Source of the DNA: JBCBSS01 sp039819065
GTDB lineage: Bacteria; Bacteroidota; Bacteroidia; Cytophagales; Cyclobacteriaceae
Direction: 5' to 3'
Length of the DNA: 63,117 nt
Assembly: GCA_039819065.1 (NCBI GenBank)
Contig: JBCBSS010000023.1
Span: forward strand, 1 to 63,117
Position 1 is the stretch's first letter. Each line of letters begins with the position of its first letter. The translations under genes were made by a program, and so were the position numbers. Below the pieces are notes generated by a model that was not told where the DNA came from, did no database searches, and saw only the letters and a program-made list of their open reading frames with translations. This document shows, piece by piece, positions 35,339 to 44,474 of this stretch.

Positions 35339-35378
35339 TGCCAATATGTCACTTTAATATGCTTGGCACAACCATTGA
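35339..35378 (+). promoter_or_regulatory. Composite promoter element of dnaK, shared with grpE-dnaJ
   Basis: TGCCAATATGTCA (35339-35351), 11 bp, TTGGCAC (35363-35369), 5 bp and TTGA (35375-35378). Boxes and both spacings are the same as upstream of grpE (22812-22852). A second TTGGCAC lies at 35386-35392. The dnaK ATG is at 35443, about 65 bp on. Confidence 0.55.
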
Positions 35379-35442
35379 TCTCTGTTTGGCACGTTTCAAA
35401 TTGAGTAAGAAAAGAATTTTATAAAGTAAAGAATTATTGATC

Positions 35443-37380
35443 ATGGGAAAAATTATTGGAATCGACTTAGGGACCACTAACTCATGTGTTGCTGTTATGG
35501 AGGGTAATGAGCCAGTTGTAATCCCTAATAGCGAAGGTCGAAGAACTACCCCTTCTATTGTCGGTTTTTTAGACGAAGGTAAGGGAGAAAGAAAAGTGGG
35601 GGATCCTGCCAAAAGACAGGCGATTACTAATCCACAAAATACCGTTATCTCTGCTAAGAGATTTATGGGTAAAAAATATTCTGAAGTAGGACAAGAGCTT
35701 AAAACAGTGTCTTATAACCTTGAGAAAGGAAATAACGACACGGTAAGAATAAAAATCGGAGATCGTCTCTACACACCACAAGAGATTTCTGCAATGATTC
35801 TGCAGAAAATGAAATCTACTGCTGAGGATTATCTTGGCACTGAGGTGACAGAAGCTGTAGTGACTGTACCCGCGTACTTCAACGATGCCGAAAGACAAGC
35901 CACTAAAGAAGCAGGACAAATAGCAGGCCTTGATGTTAAAAGGATCATCAACGAGCCTACCGCTGCTGCTTTGGCCTATGGCCTGGACAAGAAAGATCAA
36001 GACATGAAAATCGCTGTGTACGACTTAGGTGGTGGTACTTTCGATATTTCTATTCTGGAACTTGGTGACGGTGTATTTGAAGTGAAATCAACCAATGGTG
36101 ATGTTCACCTTGGTGGTGATGATTTTGATCAGGTTATTATCAACTGGCTTGCTGACGAATTCCAAAGTGATGAAGGTATAGATCTTAGAAAAGACCCTCT
36201 GGCACTTCAGAGACTTAAGGAAGCAGCTGAGAAAGCCAAGATAGAGCTTTCAAGCTCTACTGAAACAGAGATTAACTTGCCATACATCATGCCTGTTGAT
36301 GGTGTTCCTAAGCACTTGGTTAAGAAACTAAGCCGATCTAAATTCGAGCAATTAGCCGATGATCTTGTCAGACGTTCTCTGGAACCTTGTAAGCAAGCGA
36401 TCAAAGATGCTGCATTGAGCACATCTGAAATAGACGAAGTAATCTTAGTTGGTGGATCAACCAGAATACCCAAGATCCAGGAAGAAGTTGAGAAGTTTTT
36501 TGGCAAGAAGCCCTCTAAAGGCGTAAACCCTGACGAAGTTGTCGCCATTGGCGCATCGATTCAAGGTGGTGTATTGACCGGAGAGGTGAAAGATGTACTT
36601 CTCTTGGATGTAACGCCTTTATCACTAGGTATTGAAACTATGGGAGGTGTGTTCACTCGACTTATCGATGCTAATACAACTATACCAACCAAAAAATCAG
36701 AAGTATTCTCTACAGCCGCTGACAACCAGCCTTCAGTAGAAATACACGTACTACAAGGAGAAAGGGATCAGGCGAATCAAAACAGGACTATAGGAAGGTT
36801 CCATCTAGATGGCATCCCCCCCGCACCTCGTGGTATGCCTAAGATCGAGGTAACATTTGATATTGATGCAAATGGTATTCTTAATGTATCTGCCAAGGAT
36901 CAAGGCACAGGCAAAGAGCAGAAGATCAGAATCGAATCTTCTTCAGGCCTTACCGATGAAGAAATCGAAAAGATGAAGCAGGAGGCAGAGGCCAATGCAG
37001 ATGCTGATAAGGAATTCAAAGAGAAGGCTGATAAACTCAATGCTGCCGATTCTATGATCTTTCAGACAGAAAAGCAGTTGAAGGAGTATGGCGATAAGTT
37101 GTCTGACGAGAACAAAACGAAGATCAATGAAGCGCTAGAAGGATTAAAGTCAGCACATCAATCTCAAGATCTCACAGCTATTGACGGCGCTATGGAAGCA
37201 ATGAACAAAGCGTGGGAAGGAGCTGCTCAGGAGATGTACGCTGCTACAGGTGGTGAACAGCAAGGAGCTGAGCCGGGAGCCGAAGCAGGCGATGCCCAAG
37301 GCAACGGTGCAGCCGGATCTAGTTCTAACGGAGATGATGTATCGGATGTAGAGTTCGAAGAAGTAGACGACAAAAAATAA
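35443..37380 (+). CDS. dnaK: Molecular chaperone DnaK (Hsp70)
   Basis: A 645-residue Hsp70. The ATPase domain shows GIDLGTTNSCVAVMEG (5-20), AVYDLGGGTFDISILE, and VGGSTRIPKIQ. The substrate domain contains LLDVTPLSLGIE and the lid is present, ending with EFEEVDDKK, the EEVD-like bacterial tail. I start at the ATG at 35443 (MGKIIGIDLG); an in-frame TTG at 35437 is unlikely. It acts with GrpE and DnaJ, encoded 12 kb upstream. A shared promoter architecture supports joint regulation. Confidence 0.98.
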   Translation: MGKIIGIDLGTTNSCVAVMEGNEPVVIPNSEGRRTTPSIVGFLDEGKGERKVGDPAKRQAITNPQNTVISAKRFMGKKYSEVGQELKTVSYNLEKGNNDTVRIKIGDRLYTPQEISAMILQKMKSTAEDYLGTEVTEAVVTVPAYFNDAERQATKEAGQIAGLDVKRIINEPTAAALAYGLDKKDQDMKIAVYDLGGGTFDISILELGDGVFEVKSTNGDVHLGGDDFDQVIINWLADEFQSDEGIDLRKDPLALQRLKEAAEKAKIELSSSTETEINLPYIMPVDGVPKHLVKKLSRSKFEQLADDLVRRSLEPCKQAIKDAALSTSEIDEVILVGGSTRIPKIQEEVEKFFGKKPSKGVNPDEVVAIGASIQGGVLTGEVKDVLLLDVTPLSLGIETMGGVFTRLIDANTTIPTKKSEVFSTAADNQPSVEIHVLQGERDQANQNRTIGRFHLDGIPPAPRGMPKIEVTFDIDANGILNVSAKDQGTGKEQKIRIESSSGLTDEEIEKMKQEAEANADADKEFKEKADKLNAADSMIFQTEKQLKEYGDKLSDENKTKINEALEGLKSAHQSQDLTAIDGAMEAMNKAWEGAAQEMYAATGGEQQGAEPGAEAGDAQGNGAAGSSSNGDDVSDVEFEEVDDKK

Positions 37381-37399
37381 ATAGTATTAATTATTGATT

Positions 37400-37427
37400 A
37401 AAAAGCCCCTTTATTGGGGCTTTTTTG
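37400..37427 (+). terminator. Intrinsic terminator of dnaK
   Basis: AAAAGCCCC and GGGGCTTTT form a perfect 9-bp stem around TTTATT, followed by further T. Confidence 0.9.
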
Positions 37428-37539
37428 TTATCTACAATTGAGAGCTTCATTGTAATTTGATCGTGATATAGGAGTCAATGCTCTTCTCTTATTCCGTCAT
37501 TTTCAATAATTTTAACTTAAGCATTATAACCACACTAAA

Positions 37540-38112
37540 ATGAATATCAACGAACTAAATATTGAGTCTAACATCATCAAAGAAAAATTCCTGAACGAAA
37601 GAAAGGTTTTTCTTTGGGGTATGGTAGATGATAACTCCGCAAAACACGTTGTAGACCGATTAATGTATCTTGAATTAGCAGATCCTGGAAAAGAAATCAC
37701 ACTTTATATCAATAGCCCAGGTGGTGTTGTTACATCAGGACTTGCTATGTACGATACTATCAAAAGCATATCATCCCCTGTAGCAACAGTATGTATGGGA
37801 CTGGCTGCATCTATGGGATCAATTCTTTTATCGGTAGGAGAAAAGGGTAGACGATTCATTTACCCTCACGGGAAAGTGATGATCCACCAGCCAAGTATGG
37901 GAGGCTTTCAAGGTACAGCCAAAGATATTGAGATTACTGTCACCCAAATCAATAAGACTAAAGAGCTTAGTGCTCAGATATTGGCTGATAATTGCGGGCA
38001 ATCTTTTGATAAAGTAATGGCTGACTTCGACCGTGACTATTGGATGGATGCCGATGAAGCTATGGAATACGGAATAGTAGATGGTGTTTATCCAGGGAAG
38101 AACGGTAAATAG
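37540..38112 (+). CDS. clpP: ClpP serine protease subunit
   Basis: A 190-residue ClpP-fold peptidase with an intact triad: Ser91 in GLAASMGS, His116 in MIHQPS, and Asp166 in DFDRDY. The Gly-rich hydrophobic strand ITLYINSPGG and the handle region are present. It is encoded alone, without clpX or tig beside it, and its N-terminus (NERKVFLWGMVDDNSAKHV) differs from the usual DRIIFLG start, so it may be a second ClpP paralogue. Partner ATPases are likely ClpX or ClpC encoded elsewhere. Confidence 0.93.
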   Translation: MNINELNIESNIIKEKFLNERKVFLWGMVDDNSAKHVVDRLMYLELADPGKEITLYINSPGGVVTSGLAMYDTIKSISSPVATVCMGLAASMGSILLSVGEKGRRFIYPHGKVMIHQPSMGGFQGTAKDIEITVTQINKTKELSAQILADNCGQSFDKVMADFDRDYWMDADEAMEYGIVDGVYPGKNGK

Positions 38113-38128
38113 CGTATAGATATTCCAT

Positions 38129-38163
38129 AAAAAAAGCGGATTGCAAAACAATCCGCTTTTTTT
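38129..38163. terminator. Bidirectional terminator between clpP and icd
   Basis: AAAAGCGGATTG and CAATCCGCTTTT form a perfect 12-bp stem around CAAAA, with A-run before and T-run after. It serves convergent clpP and icd. Confidence 0.9.
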
Positions 38164-38181
38164 ATGCTCTAATGATAGATA

Positions 38182-40410
38182 CTACCCAATTCCATCAATA
38201 ATTGCATTGAGTGTACTGCTAGCTCTCATTGCTTTGGATGTTTTTTCAACATCAGGATTGTAATAACCTCCAATATCTACCGCGTCTCCCTGAGCATCAT
38301 TCAATTCATCAATGATCTTTGCTTCGTTGTCGGCTAACTCACTAGCTACCCTAGCGAACAATGCTTTCAGGTTTTGATCATCATCTTGCTCAGACAGCGC
38401 TTGTGCCCAATACATGGCGAGATAATAATGACTACCCCTGTTATCTAGCTCATTTACTTTTCTTGAAGGAGATTTATTGCTTTCCAGGAATTTACCGGTC
38501 GCTGCATCTAAGGTCTTACCCAGTATGCTGGCAGCCGCATTATCAGCTGAATTGCTTAAATGTTCTAATGAAGCAGCTAATGCCAAAAACTCACCTAAAG
38601 AATCCCACCTTAAGTGTCCTTCCTGAACAAATTGCTGAACGTGCTTAGGAGCTGAGCCTCCGGCACCTGTTTCGAATAACCCTCCACCGTTCATTAATGG
38701 CACTATTGAAAGCATCTTAGCACTTGTACCAAGCTCCAAGATAGGGAAAAGGTCTGTTAGGTAGTCACGCAGTACATTTCCAGTTACAGAGATCGTGTCT
38801 TTACCTTCTTTGATTCTTTCTAATGAGAACTTTGTAGCCTCGACCGGTGACATGATATGAATCTCAATACCATCAGTATCATGATTTGGTAGATATTTGT
38901 TTACTTTTTCTATTAGTTGGGCATCGTGCGCTCTTTCTTTATTTAGCCAGAATACAGCAGGCGCGCCTGTCGCTTTGGCCCTACTGATGGCCAGCTTTAC
39001 CCAATCTTGAATAGGTGCATCTTTCACCTGGCACATACGCCAGATATCTCCTTCTTCTACCTGATGCTCCATTAATGTCTGACCATTCTGGTCAACTACT
39101 CTAATAGTACCCTGCTGGGGCATTTCGAAAGTCTTGTCATGCGAGCCATATTCTTCAGCTTTCTGAGCCATCAAACCAACGTTGGGCACACTTCCCATGG
39201 TCTTGGGATCAAAAGCTCCGTGCTTTTTACAGAAGTCGATTACTTCCTGGTAAACACCTGAATAGCATCTATCAGGTATTAATGCCTTTGTATCGTGTAA
39301 CTCTCCATCAGGCCCCCACATTTTACCAGAAGAACGAATAGCAGCCGGCATAGAGGCATCAATGATAATATCACTCGGAACATGCAGGTTAGTTATACCC
39401 TTGTCAGAATTTACCATGGCCAATTCAGGGCGACTATCATAGCAAGCCTGAATATCCTTTTCTATTTCTTCCCGCGTACCAGTTGGCAGGCTTTGTATCT
39501 TAGCATACACATCTCCTACCCCATTTTTGGTATCTACACCTAGTTCTTCAAAAGTGCCGGCATGCTTGGCAAAAACATCTTTATAATAAACATCTACAGC
39601 ATGACCAAAAATAATAGGGTCAGACACTTTCATCATGGTAGCCTTCATGTGTAGTGAAAGCAACACTCCTTCGTCTTTGGCCTTGGATATTTCCTTTTCA
39701 AGGAATTCTTTAAGAGCACTCTTGCTCATAACCGCAGAATCCACTACTTCGCCAGCAAGCAACGGTGTACTTGTTTTCAAAACCGTAGTGCTACCATCCG
39801 CGGCAATCAGCTCAATCTTAACATCTGAATCACTAGCTACGGTTACAGATTTTTCGCTGCCAAAGAAGTCCCCATCACTCATGCTAGCCACATGAGATTT
39901 CGAAGATGATTCCCAAGCTCCCATTGAGTGTGGATGGTTTTTGGCATATTGCTTTACTGAACCTGGGGCCCTTCTGTCAGAGTTTCCTTCCCTCAGCACA
40001 GGGTTCACGGCGCTTCCTTTAATTTTATCGTATCGTCCTTTAACCTCTTTCTCTTTATCATTCTGAGGCTCTTCAGGATAATCCGGCAGGTCATATCCCT
40101 GGTCTTGTAATTCTTTAATAGCAGCCTTCATTTGAGGTATTGAAGCACTGATATTAGGCAATTTGATGATATTCGCCTCAGGCGTTTTTGCCAAATCACC
40201 AAGTTCTGCAAGCGCATCTGAAATTCTCTTGTCTTCGGATAAGTATTCAGGAAAGTTGGCTATGATTCTTCCAGCTAGGGAAATATCTCGCGTTTCAACT
40301 TCTACACCTGCTGATGAGGTGAAGGCCTGGATGATTGGCAATAACGAATAGGTCGCCAGTGCCGGAGCTTCATCTGTTTTAGTATAAATGATCTTAGATG
40401 CTTCTGACAT
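38182..40410 (-). CDS. icd: NADP-dependent isocitrate dehydrogenase, monomeric type
   Basis: A 742-residue monomeric isocitrate dehydrogenase (IDH-II), converting isocitrate and NADP+ to 2-oxoglutarate, CO2 and NADPH. The N-terminus (KIIYTKTDEAPALATYSLLPI) and the RRAPGSVKQYAKNHPHSMGAW segment with substrate-binding residues are diagnostic. The length matches the family (about 740). It is unrelated in sequence to the usual homodimeric Icd. It stands alone on the minus strand, bounded by the terminator at 38129 and a 280-bp upstream gap in which I find no clear promoter. Confidence 0.96.
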   Translation of the reverse strand: MSEASKIIYTKTDEAPALATYSLLPIIQAFTSSAGVEVETRDISLAGRIIANFPEYLSEDKRISDALAELGDLAKTPEANIIKLPNISASIPQMKAAIKELQDQGYDLPDYPEEPQNDKEKEVKGRYDKIKGSAVNPVLREGNSDRRAPGSVKQYAKNHPHSMGAWESSSKSHVASMSDGDFFGSEKSVTVASDSDVKIELIAADGSTTVLKTSTPLLAGEVVDSAVMSKSALKEFLEKEISKAKDEGVLLSLHMKATMMKVSDPIIFGHAVDVYYKDVFAKHAGTFEELGVDTKNGVGDVYAKIQSLPTGTREEIEKDIQACYDSRPELAMVNSDKGITNLHVPSDIIIDASMPAAIRSSGKMWGPDGELHDTKALIPDRCYSGVYQEVIDFCKKHGAFDPKTMGSVPNVGLMAQKAEEYGSHDKTFEMPQQGTIRVVDQNGQTLMEHQVEEGDIWRMCQVKDAPIQDWVKLAISRAKATGAPAVFWLNKERAHDAQLIEKVNKYLPNHDTDGIEIHIMSPVEATKFSLERIKEGKDTISVTGNVLRDYLTDLFPILELGTSAKMLSIVPLMNGGGLFETGAGGSAPKHVQQFVQEGHLRWDSLGEFLALAASLEHLSNSADNAAASILGKTLDAATGKFLESNKSPSRKVNELDNRGSHYYLAMYWAQALSEQDDDQNLKALFARVASELADNEAKIIDELNDAQGDAVDIGGYYNPDVEKTSKAMRASSTLNAIIDGIG

Positions 40411-40690
40411 GTTTTTGAAAGGGTTTTGGCATTCGATTATTCAGATGAGTCGAATGATACTTGTTACACGAATTATGTTTTTTATCTACCGAATATTATA
40501 TGCTCAAAAAAACGGGTAGTTATGAATTTCTAAAAGGTTGATACTAAAAGTATATCTGCTCTTATTATCCGCAGCGAATTTATAAAATTTCTATCGAGTA
40601 TCATCTACAGAAATGACGCTGAGAGATATTTCTGATTAAAAATAACATACAGGAATATGATTCCGTTTTAAAGTAAAAACGCGTGTTAGA

Positions 40691-41272
40691 ATGATATTTT
40701 CAATATTCATACTTTTTGCATCCCTGTTCGGTCATAGCAATGACACTGTTCCGGATTTTACCACAGAAGAAACAATCTGTGTTAGCACTGAAGAGGAAAA
40801 ATTATACAATGCCATTATGGCATACCGTGATAAGAAAAAACTAAAGAAAATACCTTTTTCAGCTAAACTCACCAAGGTTTCACAAGCACATGTAAAAGAC
40901 CTAGCCGAGCATTATGATTTTGAACCTAACAAAACTTGCAATCCTCACAGTTGGTCCGATAACGGAAAATGGTCTTCATGCTGCTACACAAGTGATCATA
41001 AAAAGGCTGCTTGCATGTGGGATAAGCCTAAAGAAATTGCTGGGTACAGTGGTTCAGGCTACGAAATTGCGTTCTATTACTCAGCTGGTGCAAATGCTGA
41101 TATGGCACTTAAAGGCTGGCAAAAAAGCCAGGCGCATAACCCATTACTCGTGAATACCGGGATATGGAAAAAGATAGAATGGAATGCCATTGGAATAGGC
41201 ATCTACGAAGAGTATGCGGTCGTTTGGTTCGGCCAGGAGACTGACGCTTCTCAACTAGTCAAGTGTCGTTAA
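40691..41272 (+). CDS. Secreted CAP (SCP/PR-1) domain protein
   Basis: A 193-residue exported protein (signal peptide about 1-17, FASLFGHS). The CAP fold is seen in LYNAIMAYRDKKKLKKIPFSAKLTKVSQAHVKDL, then a WSDNGKW segment, an EIAFYYSAG helix, ALKGWQKSQAHNPLLVN and the closing AIGIGIYEEYAVVWFGQ strand. The two active-site His and Glu positions appear partly kept. Seven Cys in the mature chain, including adjacent CC, suggest disulphides. Bacterial CAP proteins are extracellular and of unclear function. Confidence 0.75.
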   Translation: MIFSIFILFASLFGHSNDTVPDFTTEETICVSTEEEKLYNAIMAYRDKKKLKKIPFSAKLTKVSQAHVKDLAEHYDFEPNKTCNPHSWSDNGKWSSCCYTSDHKKAACMWDKPKEIAGYSGSGYEIAFYYSAGANADMALKGWQKSQAHNPLLVNTGIWKKIEWNAIGIGIYEEYAVVWFGQETDASQLVKCR

Positions 41273-41276
41273 TGTC

Positions 41277-42095
41277 TTAGTATTGCTCTTTCTCGTTCGG
41301 AAAGTCATTCGACTTCACATCTTCGATGTAGTGGCTGACTGCATCGGTAATAACTGTATCCAAGTCAGCGTATCTTCTCAAGAACCTGGGTTTGAATTCC
41401 TTCGTAATGCCTAGCATATCCTGCATTACCAGCACTTGCCCATCGACATGAGGGCCAGCACCTATCCCAATAATCGGAATGGATACCGATTCGGCCACTT
41501 TTTTAGCTAGCTCTGCCGGAATTTTTTCTAGCACAATACCAAAACAGCCTACCTCTTCCAATACCTTGGCGTCAGCAATGAGCTTTTCAGCCTCGGCTTC
41601 TTCTTTGGCCCTCACAGAGTAGGTGCCAAATTTATAGATAGACTGGGGTGTAAGGCCTAAATGCCCCATGACTGGCACACCAGCCGAAAGTATCCTCTGT
41701 ACTGATTCCTTGATCTCACTACCCCCTTCAACTTTCACAGCATGGGCCCCAGACTCTTTCATAATTCTAATAGCAGACCTTAGTGCCTCTGAAGAATTAC
41801 CCTGATAATAACCAAAAGGTATGTCTACCACCACGAAAGCTCTTTTAACAGCCTTAACTACCGAAGAAGCATGATAAATCATGTGATCCAGCGTGATTGG
41901 CAATGTGGTTTCATTACCTGCCATCACATTGGACGCTGAATCCCCCACTAAAAGAACATCTATTCCAGCACCATCTAAAATACTTGCCATCGAAAAGTCA
42001 TAAGCAGTAAGCATAGCGATTTTCTCACCCCTATTTTTCATCTCTTGCAATTGATGGGTCGTTACTTTTTTGATTGATGCTTGATGTACTGACAT
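41277..42095 (-). CDS. panB: 3-methyl-2-oxobutanoate hydroxymethyltransferase
   Basis: A 272-residue enzyme that transfers a hydroxymethyl group from 5,10-methylene-THF to alpha-ketoisovalerate in pantothenate synthesis. It has MLTAYDFSMASILDGAGIDVLLVGDSASNV (metal-binding Asp) and PIIGIGAGPHVDGQVLVMQDMLGI. It lies last in a three-gene operon with a phosphoribosyltransferase and an Lrp-type regulator (gaps 17 and 7 bp). The convergent CAP gene ends only 4 bp away with no terminator between. Confidence 0.95.
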   Translation of the reverse strand: MSVHQASIKKVTTHQLQEMKNRGEKIAMLTAYDFSMASILDGAGIDVLLVGDSASNVMAGNETTLPITLDHMIYHASSVVKAVKRAFVVVDIPFGYYQGNSSEALRSAIRIMKESGAHAVKVEGGSEIKESVQRILSAGVPVMGHLGLTPQSIYKFGTYSVRAKEEAEAEKLIADAKVLEEVGCFGIVLEKIPAELAKKVAESVSIPIIGIGAGPHVDGQVLVMQDMLGITKEFKPRFLRRYADLDTVITDAVSHYIEDVKSNDFPNEKEQY

Positions 42096-42112
42096 ATTTT
42101 TTTAAATGGTTT

Positions 42113-42619
42113 TTAAATTAAATACACGTTCATTAGATCAGCCTCTAATTGAACTTCTACGTGTTCGTTGATCGTGGTCGAGAGCTCGTAGCCTACGTAC
42201 TTGGAGGATACAGGGTATTGAGCGTGTCCCCGGTTTACTAACACAGCTATTTCAATTCTTTTAACCTCCATATTCAGAAAGGGTTTAAGACTAAATGCCA
42301 ATGTTCTACCCGTATTGAGTACATCGTCCACAAGCACTATGGGCTTACCAACCAATTCATCTACCGAACAGTCCAGTTTGACTTCGCTTTGGAGAGGAGA
42401 AAACTTATCAAGATCTACTCGAACCAACTTAGGAGATATATTAGAAATAGATGCGAGCTCATCAGCTATCATGCCAGCCAAAAAGTAGCCTTTGTCGTAG
42501 ATACCGGCGAATACAACCTCTTCTTCTAAAAAGTTGTGCTCAAATATCTCGTAGCTAATCCGTCTGATCTTCTGTCTGACCTGAGATTTATCAAGTATAA
42601 GGTTTTTCTCCTGATGCAT
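42113..42619 (-). CDS. Type I phosphoribosyltransferase (PyrR-like)
   Basis: A 168-residue member of the PRT fold. The PRPP loop is PIVLVDDVLNTGRT. The GYELSTTINEHVEVQLEADL C-terminal part resembles PyrR. PyrR is a uracil PRT and an attenuator of pyrimidine genes in Gram-positives; no pyr leader is seen here, so the function is left open between UPRT-type salvage and a regulator. It is in one operon with the Lrp-type gene (7 bp before it) and panB. Confidence 0.8.
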   Translation of the reverse strand: MHQEKNLILDKSQVRQKIRRISYEIFEHNFLEEEVVFAGIYDKGYFLAGMIADELASISNISPKLVRVDLDKFSPLQSEVKLDCSVDELVGKPIVLVDDVLNTGRTLAFSLKPFLNMEVKRIEIAVLVNRGHAQYPVSSKYVGYELSTTINEHVEVQLEADLMNVYLI

Positions 42620-42626
42620 GGCTTGA

Positions 42627-43100
42627 TTAAGGAATGGGCATCACCTTGCTGTCTTTGAAGGTGGATAGTATCACAATGGATTGGAGATTGTCAACCACTT
42701 CTATATCACTTACCTTCTCAAGCATTAGATTTTGATAGGTATTCATGTCCTCAGCGACAATCTTGAGTATAAAGTCGCCAGAGCCAGTAACATGGTGGCA
42801 CTCTACCACCTCATCGATCTGATTGATACTCTCAAGAAATTGCTCTATGTTCTTTTTGTTGTGTCCCTTCAACGTGACCATTACAAACGTAGAAATACCA
42901 AGACCTACGTGTCCTGTGTTAATCTTGGCGTGATAGCTCTTTATGATTCCAGAATTCTCCAATTTTTTTACCCTTTCGAGTGTTGGTGCCGGCGATAAAC
43001 CTATTTCCGTTGCAAGCTGTGCATTGGTGATTTTAGCGTTGGCCTGAAGAATCTCTAATATTTTGCGGTCTGTTTTGTCTAGTTTGATTGAAGATTTCAT
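42627..43100 (-). CDS. Lrp/AsnC family transcriptional regulator
   Basis: A 157-residue regulator. The N-terminal HTH (KTDRKILEILQANAKITNAQLATEIGLSPAPTLERVKKLE) binds DNA and the C-terminal RAM domain (VTLKGHNKKNIEQFLE..VVECHHVTGSGDFILK) senses amino acids or similar and drives oligomers. It may control its own operon (PRT, panB) and perhaps amino-acid genes, by family analogy only. Confidence 0.92.
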   Translation of the reverse strand: MKSSIKLDKTDRKILEILQANAKITNAQLATEIGLSPAPTLERVKKLENSGIIKSYHAKINTGHVGLGISTFVMVTLKGHNKKNIEQFLESINQIDEVVECHHVTGSGDFILKIVAEDMNTYQNLMLEKVSDIEVVDNLQSIVILSTFKDSKVMPIP

Positions 43101-43162
43101 GTGTTGCTCTTGTGATGTACAAATGAAAAAATGATGGATTTTATCCTACAAAAAAGCTGTTG

Positions 43163-43170
43163 CAAAGATA
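43163..43170 (-). promoter_or_regulatory. Possible -7 box of the Lrp-PRT-panB operon
   Basis: TATCTTTG on the minus strand matches TAnnTTTG, 63 bp upstream of the ATG at 43100. At the expected -33 position the sequence is TTC rather than TTG, so this is tentative. Confidence 0.35.
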
Positions 43171-43282
43171 GGAAGAAAATGTTTAGTCAGAAATCTAAGT
43201 TTTTATTATAAGGTAGGTTCAGATTCTGGTCATTGTGGACCGGAATTTAATTAATTCAGCTGGCAATGTAACGATCCAAAAA

Positions 43283-44380
43283 TTAGATCAAAGCTTCTTT
43301 CAATACCTGACAAACGTACCCCAATTCATCATCGGTAAGTTCAGGAAATAAAGGTAGAGAAAGTAGCCTATCTTGGGCACTTCTTGCCACGGGAAATTCA
43401 CCTTGATGATTATTGCCAGCGTACGGTTTAAGGAATGGGAGTGCAACGGGATAGTGAATATTAGTAGTGATCCCCGATTTATCTAAGTATGACTTCACTT
43501 CATTGCGCTTTTCTAATTGGATCATGTACAAATGAAACACGTGCTTGGCATATGAAGGCACGACAGGCAGTTGTACGTCAAGACCTCCCAAAAGATCAGC
43601 ATAATGAGTCGCTAATCGTATTCTGGAATTGGTCCATTGGTTTAAGTATTTCAGTTTCACCAACAGTACTGCCGACTGAATTGGGTCCATTCTACTATTT
43701 CTTCCTTCGAGAATATGATTGTGCTTTTCTAACTGACCGTGATTGGCCAGCGCTCTAGCCCTTTCTGCAATTTCGGGATCATCTGTCACCATAGCTCCCG
43801 CATCTCCATAAGCGCCAAGATTTTTACTAGGGTAAAAGCTGAAAGATCCTGCATGACCAATTGAACCCGTTTTCTGTCCCAAATATTCCGAGTTATGGGC
43901 TTGAGCAACATCTTCAATTACCATCAAATTATACTCCTTAGCAATATTTAGGATTTCATCCATTTTAGCAGGGCATCCTGCCAAATGTACCACAATGATG
44001 GCCTTTGTATTCTTGTTGATCAGTTCAACTATTCGAAGCGGATCGATAGTATAAGTAAGGGGTTCTACATCTGCAAAAACCGGCTTAGCTCCTACAAAGG
44101 AAACCGTTTCTGAGGCCGTAATCCACGTATGCGCAGGAACTATCACTTCATCTCCAACCCCGATACCAAATGCCCTTAGTAGTATCTCTATTGAATCTGT
44201 ACCATTACCACACGCTATACAGTGTTTAGCTCCTATAAATTCAGCAAAAGCTTGCTCAAATTCATGGATAATATCGCCTCCAACAAACTCTGCACGCTCG
44301 AGTCTTTGTTGAATAGCCTGATCAACTTCCGGTTTGATCTGAAGATATTGTCTTTTTAAATCAACGAAGGGTACTTTCAT
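43283..44380 (-). CDS. DegT/DnrJ/EryC1/StrS-type sugar aminotransferase
   Basis: A 365-residue PLP enzyme that aminates keto-sugar nucleotides. The PLP Lys is in SFSFYPSKNLGAYGDAG; the GNGTDSIEILLRAFGIGVGDEVIVPAHTW and VIEDVAQAHN segments are typical. The first half resembles FdtB/QdtB-like 3-aminotransferases, but the precise sugar cannot be read. It is the last gene of the polysaccharide run, 94 bp after the T9SS cargo gene. It is about the same length as the WbpE homologue at 54436. Confidence 0.88.
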   Translation of the reverse strand: MKVPFVDLKRQYLQIKPEVDQAIQQRLERAEFVGGDIIHEFEQAFAEFIGAKHCIACGNGTDSIEILLRAFGIGVGDEVIVPAHTWITASETVSFVGAKPVFADVEPLTYTIDPLRIVELINKNTKAIIVVHLAGCPAKMDEILNIAKEYNLMVIEDVAQAHNSEYLGQKTGSIGHAGSFSFYPSKNLGAYGDAGAMVTDDPEIAERARALANHGQLEKHNHILEGRNSRMDPIQSAVLLVKLKYLNQWTNSRIRLATHYADLLGGLDVQLPVVPSYAKHVFHLYMIQLEKRNEVKSYLDKSGITTNIHYPVALPFLKPYAGNNHQGEFPVARSAQDRLLSLPLFPELTDDELGYVCQVLKEALI

Positions 44381-44474
44381 GACAAGAATACAATATTACT
44401 CAAAAGCCTATTGTCATATCGAGTGATATGTAGACCAAAGATAATCAGTTGTGAGTGCTTGAGAATTGAGAAAA

